Shown: positions 45,959-55,870 of the stretch, one piece after another | How positions within the stretch are numbered: position 1 is the first letter of the stretch | How the letters are laid out: the number at the start of each line of letters is the position of its first letter | Assembly: GCF_002993025.1 (NCBI RefSeq) | Contig: NZ_NXGI01000002.1 | Span: 1 to 64,000 of the forward strand | Length of the DNA stretch: 64,000 nt | DNA from: Arcobacter cryaerophilus gv. crypticus | GTDB lineage: Bacteria; Campylobacterota; Campylobacteria; Campylobacterales; Arcobacteraceae | Direction of reading: 5' to 3' | Made by a program: the position numbers and the translations under genes | Notes under the pieces: model-generated | Databases searched by the model: none | Told to the model about the DNA's origin: nothing | The model's input: only the letters and a program-made list of their open reading frames with translations

Positions 45959-46522
45959 TTATTGTTTTTTAGCTTCAATATCAACTTTTATTTTTACTTC
46001 ATCTGAAACTGCTACACCACCTAGCTCTATTGCCTTGTTCCATTTTAGATCAAAATCTTGACGATTAATTTTTCCTTCAATAGAAAAACCAACTTTATCT
46101 CCCAGAATAGCTATATCTTCAACTTCTAAAACTACTGGCTTTGTAATTCCTCTGATAGTTAAATTTCCTGTCATTTTTCCATCATCTCCATCTGCTTTAT
46201 AAGATGTCATCTCAAATGTCATTTTAGGAAACTTTTCAACAGCAAAAAAATCATCGCTTCTTAAGTGATTATCTCTTTTTTCAATTCCTGTATCAATTGA
46301 TTTTGTATCAATATTTGTAACTAATTTTTTAAATGTTTTCGTAGCATCATCAAATTCAACTTTTGCATCATAAGATGTGAATTTTCCATGAACATTTGTA
46401 ACCATCATGTGTTTTACAGTAAACCCTACATTTGAGTGTGCATTATCTACGCTATATGAAGCAGCCATTAGTAAACCTGTTGATAATATCATCCCACTAG
46501 CAATTTTTGATAAGATTTTCAT
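45959..46522 (-). CDS. YceI-family periplasmic lipid-binding protein
   Basis: The 187-residue protein has a signal peptide (MKILSKIASGMILSTGLLMA) and the YceI lipocalin-like pattern: YSVDNAHSNVGFTVKHMMVT, SIDTGIEKRDNHLRSDDFFA, KFPKMTFEMTSYK and NLTIRGITKPVVLEV. YceI proteins bind polyisoprenoids or quinone-like lipids in the periplasm. It stands as a single gene before the Cus cluster. Confidence 0.92.
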   Translation of the reverse strand: MKILSKIASGMILSTGLLMAASYSVDNAHSNVGFTVKHMMVTNVHGKFTSYDAKVEFDDATKTFKKLVTNIDTKSIDTGIEKRDNHLRSDDFFAVEKFPKMTFEMTSYKADGDDGKMTGNLTIRGITKPVVLEVEDIAILGDKVGFSIEGKINRQDFDLKWNKAIELGGVAVSDEVKIKVDIEAKKQ

Positions 46523-46582
46523 TCTATCTCCTTTTATTTTGTATTAACGGTTCAATTCTATATTTTTATAATTAATCAAATA

Positions 46583-49500
46583 TTAATCAATTATTTTATC
46601 TTTTTTTAATATTACTAAATAAAAAATAGCAGGAATTATAATTAAAGTTAAAATAGTTGAACTTAACATCCCACCAATCATAGGAGCAGCAACTCTTTGC
46701 ATAACTTCACTTCCAATTGAATCAATATACATAATAGGAATAAGTCCTCCTAATATTGCAAAAAGAGTCATTAGCTTTGGTCGAAGTCTTAAAACAGCTC
46801 CATGATATATTGCATCTTTTAGTGCAACATTTGTTTTTTCTTTAATATTTTTATATGCTTCATCCAAATATAGCATCATAACAATAGAAGTCTCAGCAGC
46901 AACTCCTAAAAGAGCCATAAATCCAACAATAACAGCAATAGAGATATTAAATCCTAAATATTCTATATAAAATACTCCACCACTAAGAGCAAAAGGAAGT
47001 GTACAAAATATTATCAATGTATATTTTAAATTTTTTAGTGCTAAATAAATCAAAATGAATATAAACATTAAAACTATTGGAATAATAAAGCTTAATTTTG
47101 ACATTGCTTGTTGTAAAAACTCACTTTGTCCTGACCACTCAAAATAGTAACCATCTGGAAGTTTTAAATCTTTTAAAAGTTTATTTGCATCATTTTTATA
47201 TTGTTGTATAGAAAAATCACTTTTTGGACTAATATAGACATAAGCAACTTTAAGTGCTTTTTCCGATTGAATTATTGAAGGACTCTCTTCATAAGACAAA
47301 GTGGCAAATGTTTTAAGTGGTTTAAATCCTAAATTAGTTTTTATTTGAAGATTTTCTAAAGCTTTTATATCTTCTCTATATTGTGATTCATATCTTAAGC
47401 TTATTGGATATCTCTCTAAATTATCTAAAAACAGAGTTAATTGTTCAGCTCCAACTCCAATGCTTAAAGTTTCTAAAATAGTGTTTTTATTTATGTTGTA
47501 TCTACTTATTTTCTCATCATCTATTTTTATATTTAAATAATATCCTTGATTTATTTTATCTGCACTAACACTCATAGAGCCTTCATATTTTTTCAAAATA
47601 TTCTCTATTTTTGAGCTCTCTTCTTGTAAAACTTCTAAATCTTTACCATAAAGTTTTATTCCCAAAGGTGTTCTAATTCCTGTAAGTAACATATCAATTC
47701 TACCTTTAATTGGATATGTCCATGTATTTATAAGACCTGGAATTTGAAGTTTTTTATCCATCTCATCAATTAATTTTTTATAAGTCATCCCTTCTCTCCA
47801 CTGCGATTGTGGTTTAAAAGTTATAATTGTTTCAATCATTGCAAGTGGTGCTGGATCTGTTGCTGTAGCAGCTCTTCCAGCTTTTGCAAAAGCATTTTGA
47901 ACTTCTGGAAAAGATTTTATAACCATATTTGTTTTTTGTGTCAACTCTTTTGCTAAATCAGCTCCAATTCCATAGGGAGTTACAGGCATATACATAAATG
48001 TTGCTTCATTTAATGTAGGCATAAACTCCCATTTTTGTTTTGAATATGTATATAATGCAAAAATTATAATTATAAAAAAGATAGTAACCACCAAGTATTT
48101 TAATTTTAAACTCAATCTTAATATTGGTGAATAAATTTTTATAAAAAAACTATTTAAGATATTTTTATCTTCTTTGATAATTTTACCTTTTATAAAATAT
48201 ATCATCAAAATTGGCACTAAGGTAATTGAAAGTATTGCACCACTTAACATGGCAAATGTTTTTGTAAAAGCAAGTGGTGAAAATAGTTTTCCTTCTTGAC
48301 CACTAAGTGCAAATATAGGTAAAAAAGAGATAACAACCAAAAGTAGGGCAAAGAAAATAGGACGACCTACTTGTTTTGCTGAAGATAATATTATCTCAAT
48401 TCTTTGCTCTTTAGTAATATTATCTTTTCCTTGAAGATGTTTATGAGCATTTTCAACCATTACTATTGTTGCATCAACCATAGCTCCAATTGCAATTGCA
48501 ATTCCACCTAAACTCATAATATTTGAGCCAATATTAAATATCTTCATAAGTAAAAAACTAATCATTACAGTTAAAGGAAGAGTAATGATTATAATTAAAG
48601 CACTTCTAAAATGAAACAAGAATATTGCAACTATTAACATAACAATAATTGACTCTTCAATCAAAGTTCTTTTTAAAGTATCAATTGCAGCATCAATCAA
48701 AGATGTTCTATCATAAACCTCCACTATTTCAATATCATCAAGATTTAGAGAATGTAATTTAGCTTTTACATTTTTAATTACACTATGAACATCAACACCA
48801 TATCTAGTTACTACAATTCCTCCAACAACCTCACCTTCACCATTTAGTTCAGCAACGCCTCTTCTATCATTTGAAGTAAGATTAACCTCAGCTATATCTT
48901 TTATTTTCAAAGGTGTATTATTTTGAGTCTTTATAGTTATATTTTCAATATCTTTTTTAGATTTTAAATATGCTCTTGCACTAATAATTTGTTCATAACC
49001 ATTTTCAAGTATTACTCTTGCTCCACTATCATTATTATTTTTAGTAATTGCTTCTTTAATCTCTTCTATACCTAAATCATATTGCACTAATCTATCTTGA
49101 TTTAGTGTAATTTCATAGTTTCGTACAAATCCACCAACTGATGCCACTTCACTAACTCCATCAACTCCTAAAAGTGCAAATTTATAAAAATAGTCTTGCA
49201 AAGTTCTAAGCTCATCAAGACTTCTATTTTTTGATTTTAGTGCATACTCATAAGCCCAACCAACACCTGAAGCATCAGGACCTAATTTTACTTTTGCAAG
49301 AGTAGGAAATGTTCCTTGTAAAGTTGAAAGTTGTTCTAATATTCTACTTCGTGCATCATATAAATCAACTCCATCTTTGAAAATTACATATATCATAGAA
49401 GTTGAAAAACTGCTCATAGCTCTTATTGTTTCAATTTTTGGAAGACTCATAAGATTTGAAATTAGTGGATATGATATTTGTTCCTCTATTGTCTTTGCAC

Positions 49501-49678
49501 TTTGATTACTCCATTCAACTTCAATTATTACTTGATTTGCAGATAAATCAGGAATAGCATCTAAACTTGTATTTTTTATAGCATATATTGAAGCAAAAGA
49601 TAGAAGCAGGGTGATAAAAATTACAATAAAACGGTTTTTTACACTTAAGTCTATTATTTTTTCAACCATTTTTACCAC
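46583..49678 (-). CDS. cusA: Copper/silver RND efflux pump CusA
   Basis: The 1031-residue inner-membrane pump has 12 helices and two large periplasmic domains. The helix 4 stretch GGIAIAIGAMVDATIVMVEN followed by AHKHL is the signature of the Cu(I)/Ag(I) (HME-4) branch, not the zinc/cobalt branch. The N-terminal DLSANQVIIEVEWSNQSAKT and PGLINTWTYPIKGRIDMLLT also match. It overlaps the adaptor gene by seven bases. Substrate choice from sequence is strong but not tested. Confidence 0.92.
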   Translation of the reverse strand: MVKMVEKIIDLSVKNRFIVIFITLLLSFASIYAIKNTSLDAIPDLSANQVIIEVEWSNQSAKTIEEQISYPLISNLMSLPKIETIRAMSSFSTSMIYVIFKDGVDLYDARSRILEQLSTLQGTFPTLAKVKLGPDASGVGWAYEYALKSKNRSLDELRTLQDYFYKFALLGVDGVSEVASVGGFVRNYEITLNQDRLVQYDLGIEEIKEAITKNNNDSGARVILENGYEQIISARAYLKSKKDIENITIKTQNNTPLKIKDIAEVNLTSNDRRGVAELNGEGEVVGGIVVTRYGVDVHSVIKNVKAKLHSLNLDDIEIVEVYDRTSLIDAAIDTLKRTLIEESIIVMLIVAIFLFHFRSALIIIITLPLTVMISFLLMKIFNIGSNIMSLGGIAIAIGAMVDATIVMVENAHKHLQGKDNITKEQRIEIILSSAKQVGRPIFFALLLVVISFLPIFALSGQEGKLFSPLAFTKTFAMLSGAILSITLVPILMIYFIKGKIIKEDKNILNSFFIKIYSPILRLSLKLKYLVVTIFFIIIIFALYTYSKQKWEFMPTLNEATFMYMPVTPYGIGADLAKELTQKTNMVIKSFPEVQNAFAKAGRAATATDPAPLAMIETIITFKPQSQWREGMTYKKLIDEMDKKLQIPGLINTWTYPIKGRIDMLLTGIRTPLGIKLYGKDLEVLQEESSKIENILKKYEGSMSVSADKINQGYYLNIKIDDEKISRYNINKNTILETLSIGVGAEQLTLFLDNLERYPISLRYESQYREDIKALENLQIKTNLGFKPLKTFATLSYEESPSIIQSEKALKVAYVYISPKSDFSIQQYKNDANKLLKDLKLPDGYYFEWSGQSEFLQQAMSKLSFIIPIVLMFIFILIYLALKNLKYTLIIFCTLPFALSGGVFYIEYLGFNISIAVIVGFMALLGVAAETSIVMMLYLDEAYKNIKEKTNVALKDAIYHGAVLRLRPKLMTLFAILGGLIPIMYIDSIGSEVMQRVAAPMIGGMLSSTILTLIIIPAIFYLVILKKDKIID

Positions 49679-50652
49679 TCCTCATCTGAAGTTTCATCAT
49701 AAAGTCTATTTGTCATAGCATCTGCATCGTATAAGAATAAAGAGTTGTTTATAACCTCATCATCAATATCTAAACCACTTAAAATTTCATATTTATCACC
49801 ACTTACTCTTTTTGCTTCTATTTTTTTAGGTATAAACTCACCATTTTCTTTTGGAATAAATACATAATAAGAGTTTGATTTTTTAATAACTGCACTTTTT
49901 GGTAAAACTAAAATCTCTTTACTCTCTTTTTCTATTTTTGCTTTCCCAAACATTGAAGGCAAAATCTTATTTTCTGAATTTTCAATAATGAATCTTATAT
50001 CTACTGTTTTTTTCTCTTCATTAAAAACTGGATATATAAAATCAACTTTTGCTAAAATTGGATTTTCCACTCCATCAAGTTTAATTATTGAATTCATATT
50101 TGCTTTTATAAAACTCAGATCTTCTTGATATATAGAAGCTACAAACCAAATATCTTCAAGTGATGAAATTTGAAAAAGAGTTTTTCCTTTTTCTACATAA
50201 GATTTATTATTTATATTTTTTTGTGTGATTATTCCTGAAATTGGTGAACTTATAACTACTTCATTGTTTACAAACTTTGCATTTCTTATATCAAAATTTT
50301 CTAATTTACTATTTGCTTTATCATATAAATTTTTATTTAAATCTTTTGCTATTTCAATCTCAGCTTTTATTGATGCAATATCGCTTGAATAAATTGTATA
50401 TAAAGTTTCACCTTTTTTAATATTCATATAATTTTTATTTGCATTTAAATGTGTAATATATCCATCAAACCTGCTTACAATATCTATCGTTTTACTCTCA
50501 TTTAGTTTTGTAATTCCATAAAACTCTTTTGATTCTTTAAAACTCTCTTTTTTTACTTTTACTTTTTCAATATTAAAGAGTTGTTTAGCATCTATTGGAT
50601 TTGAACTAAGATTTATAGCTATAAGCATTATAGTTAAGATTATTTTTTTCAT
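49672..50652 (-). CDS. cusB: RND efflux periplasmic adaptor CusB-like
   Basis: The 326-residue membrane-fusion protein has a signal peptide (MKKIILTIMLIAINLSSNP), a lipoyl/beta-barrel architecture (YITHLNANKNYMNIKKGETL, VVISSPISGIITQKNINNKS, DIWFVASIYQEDLSFIKAN) and an AKRVSGDKYEILSGLDIDDE C-terminal domain. It is shorter than enterobacterial CusB and lacks its N-terminal Met cluster. It links CusA to the outer-membrane channel. It overlaps the upstream channel gene by four bases. Confidence 0.87.
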   Translation of the reverse strand: MKKIILTIMLIAINLSSNPIDAKQLFNIEKVKVKKESFKESKEFYGITKLNESKTIDIVSRFDGYITHLNANKNYMNIKKGETLYTIYSSDIASIKAEIEIAKDLNKNLYDKANSKLENFDIRNAKFVNNEVVISSPISGIITQKNINNKSYVEKGKTLFQISSLEDIWFVASIYQEDLSFIKANMNSIIKLDGVENPILAKVDFIYPVFNEEKKTVDIRFIIENSENKILPSMFGKAKIEKESKEILVLPKSAVIKKSNSYYVFIPKENGEFIPKKIEAKRVSGDKYEILSGLDIDDEVINNSLFLYDADAMTNRLYDETSDEEW

Positions 50653-51839
50653 TTTACACCTTTATTTGAGTAATATATAAGTTCACTGTAGTTCTCAAAA
50701 TATTTTTCAAGCTGTTCACTTGCTTTCATCTCATAATCAATTAATTCATTTAAACTATTTAGATTCTCTTTTAAACTCTCTTTATCAAATCCTACAAACT
50801 CTTCTAAAACTTTTTGTATTTTTTGTTTTATAGGTACAATTTTTTCTTGAAGGATTTTATAATTTGTTTTATATTGCTCTAAATTATTTAAATATATTTT
50901 TGTTTGTAATCTTAGATTATGAATTTGACTATCTAGTTTATTATTAGTTTCATTTGTATTTAAATTCGCTTTTAATTTATTAATATTTTCTGTATTATAA
51001 ATTGGTAGAGGCATAGACATTGTAATATTTGCATAATCTTGCTCTTTATTTTGCATATATTCTAAAGCTAAAGTTATACTTGAAAACTTTTTTGCATCTT
51101 CAAGTTGTGCACTGTCTTTATATTTTTGGCTTGTTGTTTGAAGTGTTTGTATCTTTGGATGAAATATTAATTGTTCTTCAATTTGTTGTCTGTTTATATC
51201 TTTTAGTACTAAGTTATCATCAATTTTATCAATCTTTTCATAACTTATTTGCTCTAAACTTAGGTATAAATTATCTTTTGTTGTTTGAAGTTCATTTATT
51301 TTTATTTGTAATTCATATTTTGAAATTTGTGTATTTAATATCTCATTTAAAGATACTTTATCATATGAATATAATTTTGTATAAAGTTCTTCTAATCTAT
51401 TTAAATTTTTTTTATATTCATTTAGCAGTTTTAATCTATTTTCTAAAATTAAAATAGTGTATGAATATAGATAAATTTTTGATTCAAATTCTAGCTTTAA
51501 ATCTTGTAGAGTTTGTTCTTGTAATAATTTATCTTTTTTTGCAATACTCTCTTCAAGTTCAAGTTTTTTACCAATAGGTATGGCTTGAGATAACTCAATT
51601 CCATACTCTTTTTGATTATTTACGTAGTTTTTATTCAGCATAATATCATTTGCTTTTAAGCTTATCATTGGATTTTCCCAATTTTTAGCCTGTTTTATTT
51701 GGAAATTAGCAATTTCAATAGAGTTTTCAAGGCTTTTAATATCAAAATTATTTTGTAAACTCTTTTGTACTATATTTTCAATTGAAGTTCCAAATAAATA
51801 ACTAGCAAAAATTAGTGAAGTAAAAACTACTTTTTTCAT
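50649..51839 (-). CDS. TolC-family outer membrane channel of the Cus system
   Basis: The 396-residue protein has a signal peptide (MKKVVFTSLIFASYLFGTS) and two long helical repeats typical of outer-membrane efflux channels: NNFDIKSLENSIEIANFQIK, ISLKANDIMLNKNYVNNQKE, GIELSQAIPIGKKLELEESI, ITLALEYMQNKEQDYANITM. It corresponds to CusC. It stands between a YtkA-like gene and the adaptor gene in the order YtkA-C-B-A. Confidence 0.85.
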   Translation of the reverse strand: MKKVVFTSLIFASYLFGTSIENIVQKSLQNNFDIKSLENSIEIANFQIKQAKNWENPMISLKANDIMLNKNYVNNQKEYGIELSQAIPIGKKLELEESIAKKDKLLQEQTLQDLKLEFESKIYLYSYTILILENRLKLLNEYKKNLNRLEELYTKLYSYDKVSLNEILNTQISKYELQIKINELQTTKDNLYLSLEQISYEKIDKIDDNLVLKDINRQQIEEQLIFHPKIQTLQTTSQKYKDSAQLEDAKKFSSITLALEYMQNKEQDYANITMSMPLPIYNTENINKLKANLNTNETNNKLDSQIHNLRLQTKIYLNNLEQYKTNYKILQEKIVPIKQKIQKVLEEFVGFDKESLKENLNSLNELIDYEMKASEQLEKYFENYSELIYYSNKGVK

Positions 51840-51840
51840 T

Positions 51841-52230
51841 TTAGAAGCTCACACTACTTTTTACAGAGTGAACTTTATCATCAGCTGTTTTAAATCTGAT
51901 ATTATATTGCCAAGTTCCATCCATACAGAAATTAATTACAAAACTATAAATGCCATTTTCAAATTTTCCTTCACCTTCATGCTCCATATATGGCATTCCT
52001 GGCATTTCTGGCATAAAAAATTTAGCTTTTAATTTAGCATCATTTATCTCTTTTCCATCTTTTGTGATTTTCACAAAAAACTCATTACTTCCTGCACTTA
52101 AATCTCTTTTGCTTGTAAGTTCAAGATTGTATCCATCAACATTTAAACTCTCTTTTAATGAGTTCGCATTTAAAATAGTAGCTGTTAGAAACATAACTAC
52201 AAAAGCTTTTAATACTCTTTTCATTTTCAT
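51841..52230 (-). CDS. YtkA/FixH-like periplasmic protein of the copper cluster
   Basis: The 129-residue protein has a signal peptide (MKMKRVLKAFVVMFLTATIL) and an immunoglobulin-like fold: GYNLELTSKRDLSAGSNEFF, AKFFMPEMPGMPYMEHEGEG, GIYSFVINFCMDGTWQYNIR. The methionine-rich PEMPGMPYMEHEG segment could bind Cu(I) or Ag(I). Members of the YtkA family are often encoded beside heavy-metal efflux genes. It is the first gene of the operon, directly downstream of the sensor kinase gene. Confidence 0.78.
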   Translation of the reverse strand: MKMKRVLKAFVVMFLTATILNANSLKESLNVDGYNLELTSKRDLSAGSNEFFVKITKDGKEINDAKLKAKFFMPEMPGMPYMEHEGEGKFENGIYSFVINFCMDGTWQYNIRFKTADDKVHSVKSSVSF

Positions 52231-52300
52231 TAATCCTTTATATTATGATTTATGAAAATTTACCAAAAGCTTTGTGTAGTTTGTGTGTAGATTTATATTT

Positions 52301-53452
52301 TTAGAGTTTTAAAGTAAAAGTTGAACCTATATTTTCCAAAGATTGAACATCTATTTTAATATTGTAAGTTTTACAAATCATATTTACAATATTAAGTCCT
52401 AAACCAAAACCACCACTTTGATTTGTTGCTCTATAATATCTGTTGAAAATATCTTTTATTTTATCTTTTGATATTCCAATACCACTATCTTTTATTATTA
52501 ATTCTTTATTTTGTAAGGTAATATCTATATTTCCATCAGTTTTATTATATTTTATAGCATTTGAGAATATATTATTAAAAAGCCTTATAAAATCATCTTC
52601 ATTTATATCGTAAAAGAACTCTTCTATATTAAGGTTTATTTTTAATCTTTTTCTAGCAATCATTGGTTCAAAACTTATAATTTCTTCTTTCATAACTTTT
52701 GATAAATCTAATTTACGTGAGCTCTTTTTTTCAATATTTCCTAAAAATATATATGTCAAATCTTTATAAATCTCACTAACTCTTTTTGCACTAAATTTTA
52801 TTCTATGTATTTGTTTTTTAGTTAAATTATCATCTTCGCAAGACATAATTATTGCACTTATTGGTGTGTTTAATTCATGAGTAGTGTCTTTTATAAAGTT
52901 ATTTAATCTTTTTCTCTCATCTTTTATTGGTTTTAAAAATAGTTTGGCTAATGACCAGCTAAGAATAGCAATTATTGTATAAAATATTAAAAAAATAAGA
53001 AAAATATTTAATTTTAAATTTGATATTTTCTCTTTTAAACTATTGTCTTTCAAAGCTATATACCAAATTCCTAAGTGACCAACAGTTGAACTATCAACAA
53101 TAATTAATTTCTCTTCATCATTATAAAAATTTTGTTCAAAATTTAACTTTTCATCTAAATTTCCAAATAATAGATTTTTATCTTTATCATAAAAAGAGAT
53201 TTTATAGTTTTGATTATTCAAATATAGATTTTTATTAAATTCACTATCTAGCATATGTGATATTATTATCTCATTTGAAACTTTAGATACTATATTTTGC
53301 ATATTTGATTTTACTAAATCCAAATAAAGTGTCTTCTCATTTTGATAATAGAAAAATAGGGCAATTAACATTAATATAAAAGAAGATCCTAAATAAAGAG
53401 CTAAAAAGCTAAAAAAGCTTTTCTTTTCACTAGAAGTTAAATCTATATCCAA
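52301..53452 (-). CDS. Sensor histidine kinase of the copper efflux cluster
   Basis: The 383-residue kinase has two membrane helices (residues 15-35 and about 148-170) and a periplasmic domain of about 110 residues. The H box is DTTHELNTPISAIIMS, followed by FSNAIKYNKTDG (N box) and GFGLGLNIVNMIC (G2 box). It resembles CusS/PcoS but lacks an obvious HAMP domain. It overlaps its regulator by 23 bases. A Cu/Ag signal is inferred from context. Confidence 0.85.
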   Translation of the reverse strand: MDIDLTSSEKKSFFSFLALYLGSSFILMLIALFFYYQNEKTLYLDLVKSNMQNIVSKVSNEIIISHMLDSEFNKNLYLNNQNYKISFYDKDKNLLFGNLDEKLNFEQNFYNDEEKLIIVDSSTVGHLGIWYIALKDNSLKEKISNLKLNIFLIFLIFYTIIAILSWSLAKLFLKPIKDERKRLNNFIKDTTHELNTPISAIIMSCEDDNLTKKQIHRIKFSAKRVSEIYKDLTYIFLGNIEKKSSRKLDLSKVMKEEIISFEPMIARKRLKINLNIEEFFYDINEDDFIRLFNNIFSNAIKYNKTDGNIDITLQNKELIIKDSGIGISKDKIKDIFNRYYRATNQSGGFGLGLNIVNMICKTYNIKIDVQSLENIGSTFTLKL

Positions 53453-54086
53453 CTCCTCTTATATTTAATATTCTATCTTCTCCCAATATTTTTCGCAGAT
53501 TTTTTATATAAGTTCTAATAGTAGAGCTTTCTACACTATCTTCATATGACCAAATATTATTTATAATTTCTTCAATACTAATAGTTTTTTTTGAATTGTT
53601 TACTAAATAAGCAAGAATTTCCGACTCTTTTTTTGAGATTATAAAGCTCTTTTTATCTAAATTTATCTCCAAATTTTGTAAATCTAAATAACTATTTTCA
53701 TCTATTTTTATAATTTTTGTATCTATATTAAAAAGCCTTTTTATATTATTTATTCTAATATCAAGTTCTTTTAATTCAAAAGGTTTTTTAATATAGTCAT
53801 CGCATCCACTGTCAAATCCTTTTTGCATATCTTCGATCATATTTAGTGATGTTATAAATATTGTAGGAGTTAAAATATTATTATTTCTTAGCTCCTCTAA
53901 TAGTTCAAAGCCATTCAAATCTGGTACATTTACATCTAAAAGTAGTAAATCAAAAGTTTTTGAATATAGCTCTTTTGTAGCTTCATTTGAAGAAAAGGTT
54001 GTAGTAATTTGATGTTTTTGTTTTATTAAGTGTTCTTCGAGAATTTCATTTAAAATTAAATCATCTTCAAGAAGTAAGATTTTCAT
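53430..54086 (-). CDS. OmpR-family response regulator of the copper efflux cluster
   Basis: The 218-residue regulator has the receiver residues EDD near residue 7, the phosphoacceptor in LLLLDVNVPDLNGFELL, and lysine in YIKKPFELKE. The C-terminal winged helix includes LAYLVNNSKKTISIEEIINN and SSTIRTYIKNLRKILGEDRI. It heads a unit with its kinase and presumably activates the adjacent efflux genes. Confidence 0.88.
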   Translation of the reverse strand: MKILLLEDDLILNEILEEHLIKQKHQITTTFSSNEATKELYSKTFDLLLLDVNVPDLNGFELLEELRNNNILTPTIFITSLNMIEDMQKGFDSGCDDYIKKPFELKELDIRINNIKRLFNIDTKIIKIDENSYLDLQNLEINLDKKSFIISKKESEILAYLVNNSKKTISIEEIINNIWSYEDSVESSTIRTYIKNLRKILGEDRILNIRGVGYRFNF

Positions 54087-54095
54087 ATTTGCATA

Positions 54096-54120
54096 AAAAA
54101 AGGGGCTTTTAAACCCCTTG
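54096..54120 (-). terminator. Terminator after the RRM gene
   Basis: AAGGGG pairs with CCCCTT over an eight-base loop, followed on the minus strand by TTTTTTT. It separates the RNA-binding protein gene from the response regulator gene. Confidence 0.8.
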
Positions 54121-54125
54121 TAGTC

Positions 54126-54407
54126 TTAGAAGTTTCTTCTAGGTCTGCTGTCTCTTGGTCTATCTTCTTTTGGTTTAGCTTCGTTTACTCTTAAAGTTCT
54201 ACCATCAGTTTCTTTACCATTTAAAGCTTCAATAGCAGCATTTCCTGCGCTAGCTTCTTCCATTTCAACAAAAGCAAAACCTTTAGATCTTCCTGTTTCT
54301 TTGTCCATAATTATCTTTGCACTTTTAACTGCACCAAATTTAGCAAAAGCTGCTTCTAAATCATTATCGCTCATTTTGTACGATAAATTCCCAACGTAAA
54401 TGTTCAT
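54126..54407 (-). CDS. RRM-domain RNA-binding protein
   Basis: The 93-residue protein is one RNA recognition motif: RNP2 as IYVGNLSY near residue 3 and RNP1 as SKGFAFVEM near residue 43. A short basic Arg/Pro tail (KPKEDRPRDSRPRRNF) follows. Such small RRM proteins resemble cyanobacterial cold-induced Rbps. It is a single gene ended by a strong terminator. Confidence 0.92.
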   Translation of the reverse strand: MNIYVGNLSYKMSDNDLEAAFAKFGAVKSAKIIMDKETGRSKGFAFVEMEEASAGNAAIEALNGKETDGRTLRVNEAKPKEDRPRDSRPRRNF

Positions 54408-54459
54408 ATTTTTAATCCTTTGAAAAAGTTAGATATTATGCCTTAATATTTTTTTAAAA

Positions 54460-55869
54460 TCAAGAGTTTTGGAAATTTTTTTCCAAAGCTTTTGAAATTC
54501 TTGCATTACTTTCAGCAAAATCTAAGATAAAAAGAATATCGTAAACAGATGGTGCTTGTGTTCCACCTGTTAATGCAATCCTTATAGGCTGGAACAATTG
54601 TGGGAATTTTAAGCCTTTTGCTTCTATAAATGGTTTTGTAATATTTTCAAGTTCACTAGGTGATGAAAAACTACTTTGATTTTTTTCTAAAAGTTCTAAA
54701 TACTCTTTTAAAATAGAATTTGTATCTTCTTTTACAAATTTTTTAACTCCAGCTTCTTCAAACTCTTTTGGAGCATCTTTTATGTCAAGAATAGATTTTT
54801 TTAACTCAACTAGAGTATTTGCTCTTTGTTTAGAAAGATTTAAAATCTCATCTTTTTTAGAATAATTAGTTAAATCTAAATCAAAAAATTTCAACTCTTC
54901 TACTAACTTATCGTTTGTTCTAGCTTTTATATATTCACTATTTAACCATAAAAGTTTTTCAGCATTATATGCAGATGCTGATTTATTTATATTTTTTGGA
55001 TCAAATAGTTCTAGCATCTCTTTCATACTAAATATCTCTTGATCTTTATTTGACCAACCAAGTCTTACTAAAAAGTTAAGTAAAGCTTCTGGTAAATATC
55101 CAAGTCTTTTATATTCCATAACATCCATAGCACCATCTCTTTTAGATAGTTTTTTACCTTCAGGATTATTTATCATTGGTACATGATAAAAATTTGGATG
55201 TTTTACTCCTAAAGCATTATATATAACTATTTGTTTTGGAGTATTTGATAAGTGATCATCACCTCTTATTACATCTGTAATTTGCATTAACATATCATCA
55301 ATCGTAACAACAAAATTATATGTTGGCATTCCATTGCTTCTTGCAATTACAAAATCATCAACAAAAGAAGCATCAAATTTCATATCACCTTTTACGCCAT
55401 CGCTAAATCTTATCTCTCCTGTTTTTGGAGCTTTGATTCTAATAACAGGCTCAATTCCTTCCGGAATTGCAGGTAAAACTTTTCCATCTTCTGGTCTCCA
55501 TGTTTCATCATATCTTGGAGTTTGTTTTGCTGCTTCTTGAGTAGCTCTTAAACTATCTAGTTCATCTTTGCTCATATAACATTTATAAGCATTTCCATTT
55601 TCAAGAAGTTTGTTGATGTACTCTTTATATATATCTGTTCTTTTTGATTGATATTCAACTTCATCATCATAAGATAAACCTACCCAATCAAAAGCTTCGA
55701 TTATAGCTTTTAAAGCATCATCACTATTTCTTGCTAAATCTGTATCTTCAATTCTAAGTTTGAAAACTCCACCATTTTTTCTTGCCCATAAATAACTATA
55801 AAGTGCTGTTCTTAATCCACCAATATGCAAATATCCTGTTGGGCTTGGTGCAAATCTTGTAACTGTCAT
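54460..55869 (-). CDS. gltX: Glutamyl-tRNA synthetase
   Basis: The start at 55869 follows GGAGAATTAAT and gives MTVTRFAPSPTGYLHIGGLR, which holds the HIGH-type motif (HIGG). The KMSKS-like motif is KLSKRDG near residue 240. At 469 residues it is a typical discriminating or non-discriminating GluRS. Campylobacterota often carry two gltX genes, one charging tRNA-Gln; which this is cannot be told here. Its ribosome site overlaps the stop of the small membrane protein upstream. Confidence 0.94.
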   Translation of the reverse strand: MTVTRFAPSPTGYLHIGGLRTALYSYLWARKNGGVFKLRIEDTDLARNSDDALKAIIEAFDWVGLSYDDEVEYQSKRTDIYKEYINKLLENGNAYKCYMSKDELDSLRATQEAAKQTPRYDETWRPEDGKVLPAIPEGIEPVIRIKAPKTGEIRFSDGVKGDMKFDASFVDDFVIARSNGMPTYNFVVTIDDMLMQITDVIRGDDHLSNTPKQIVIYNALGVKHPNFYHVPMINNPEGKKLSKRDGAMDVMEYKRLGYLPEALLNFLVRLGWSNKDQEIFSMKEMLELFDPKNINKSASAYNAEKLLWLNSEYIKARTNDKLVEELKFFDLDLTNYSKKDEILNLSKQRANTLVELKKSILDIKDAPKEFEEAGVKKFVKEDTNSILKEYLELLEKNQSSFSSPSELENITKPFIEAKGLKFPQLFQPIRIALTGGTQAPSVYDILFILDFAESNARISKALEKNFQNS

Positions 55870-55870
55870 A

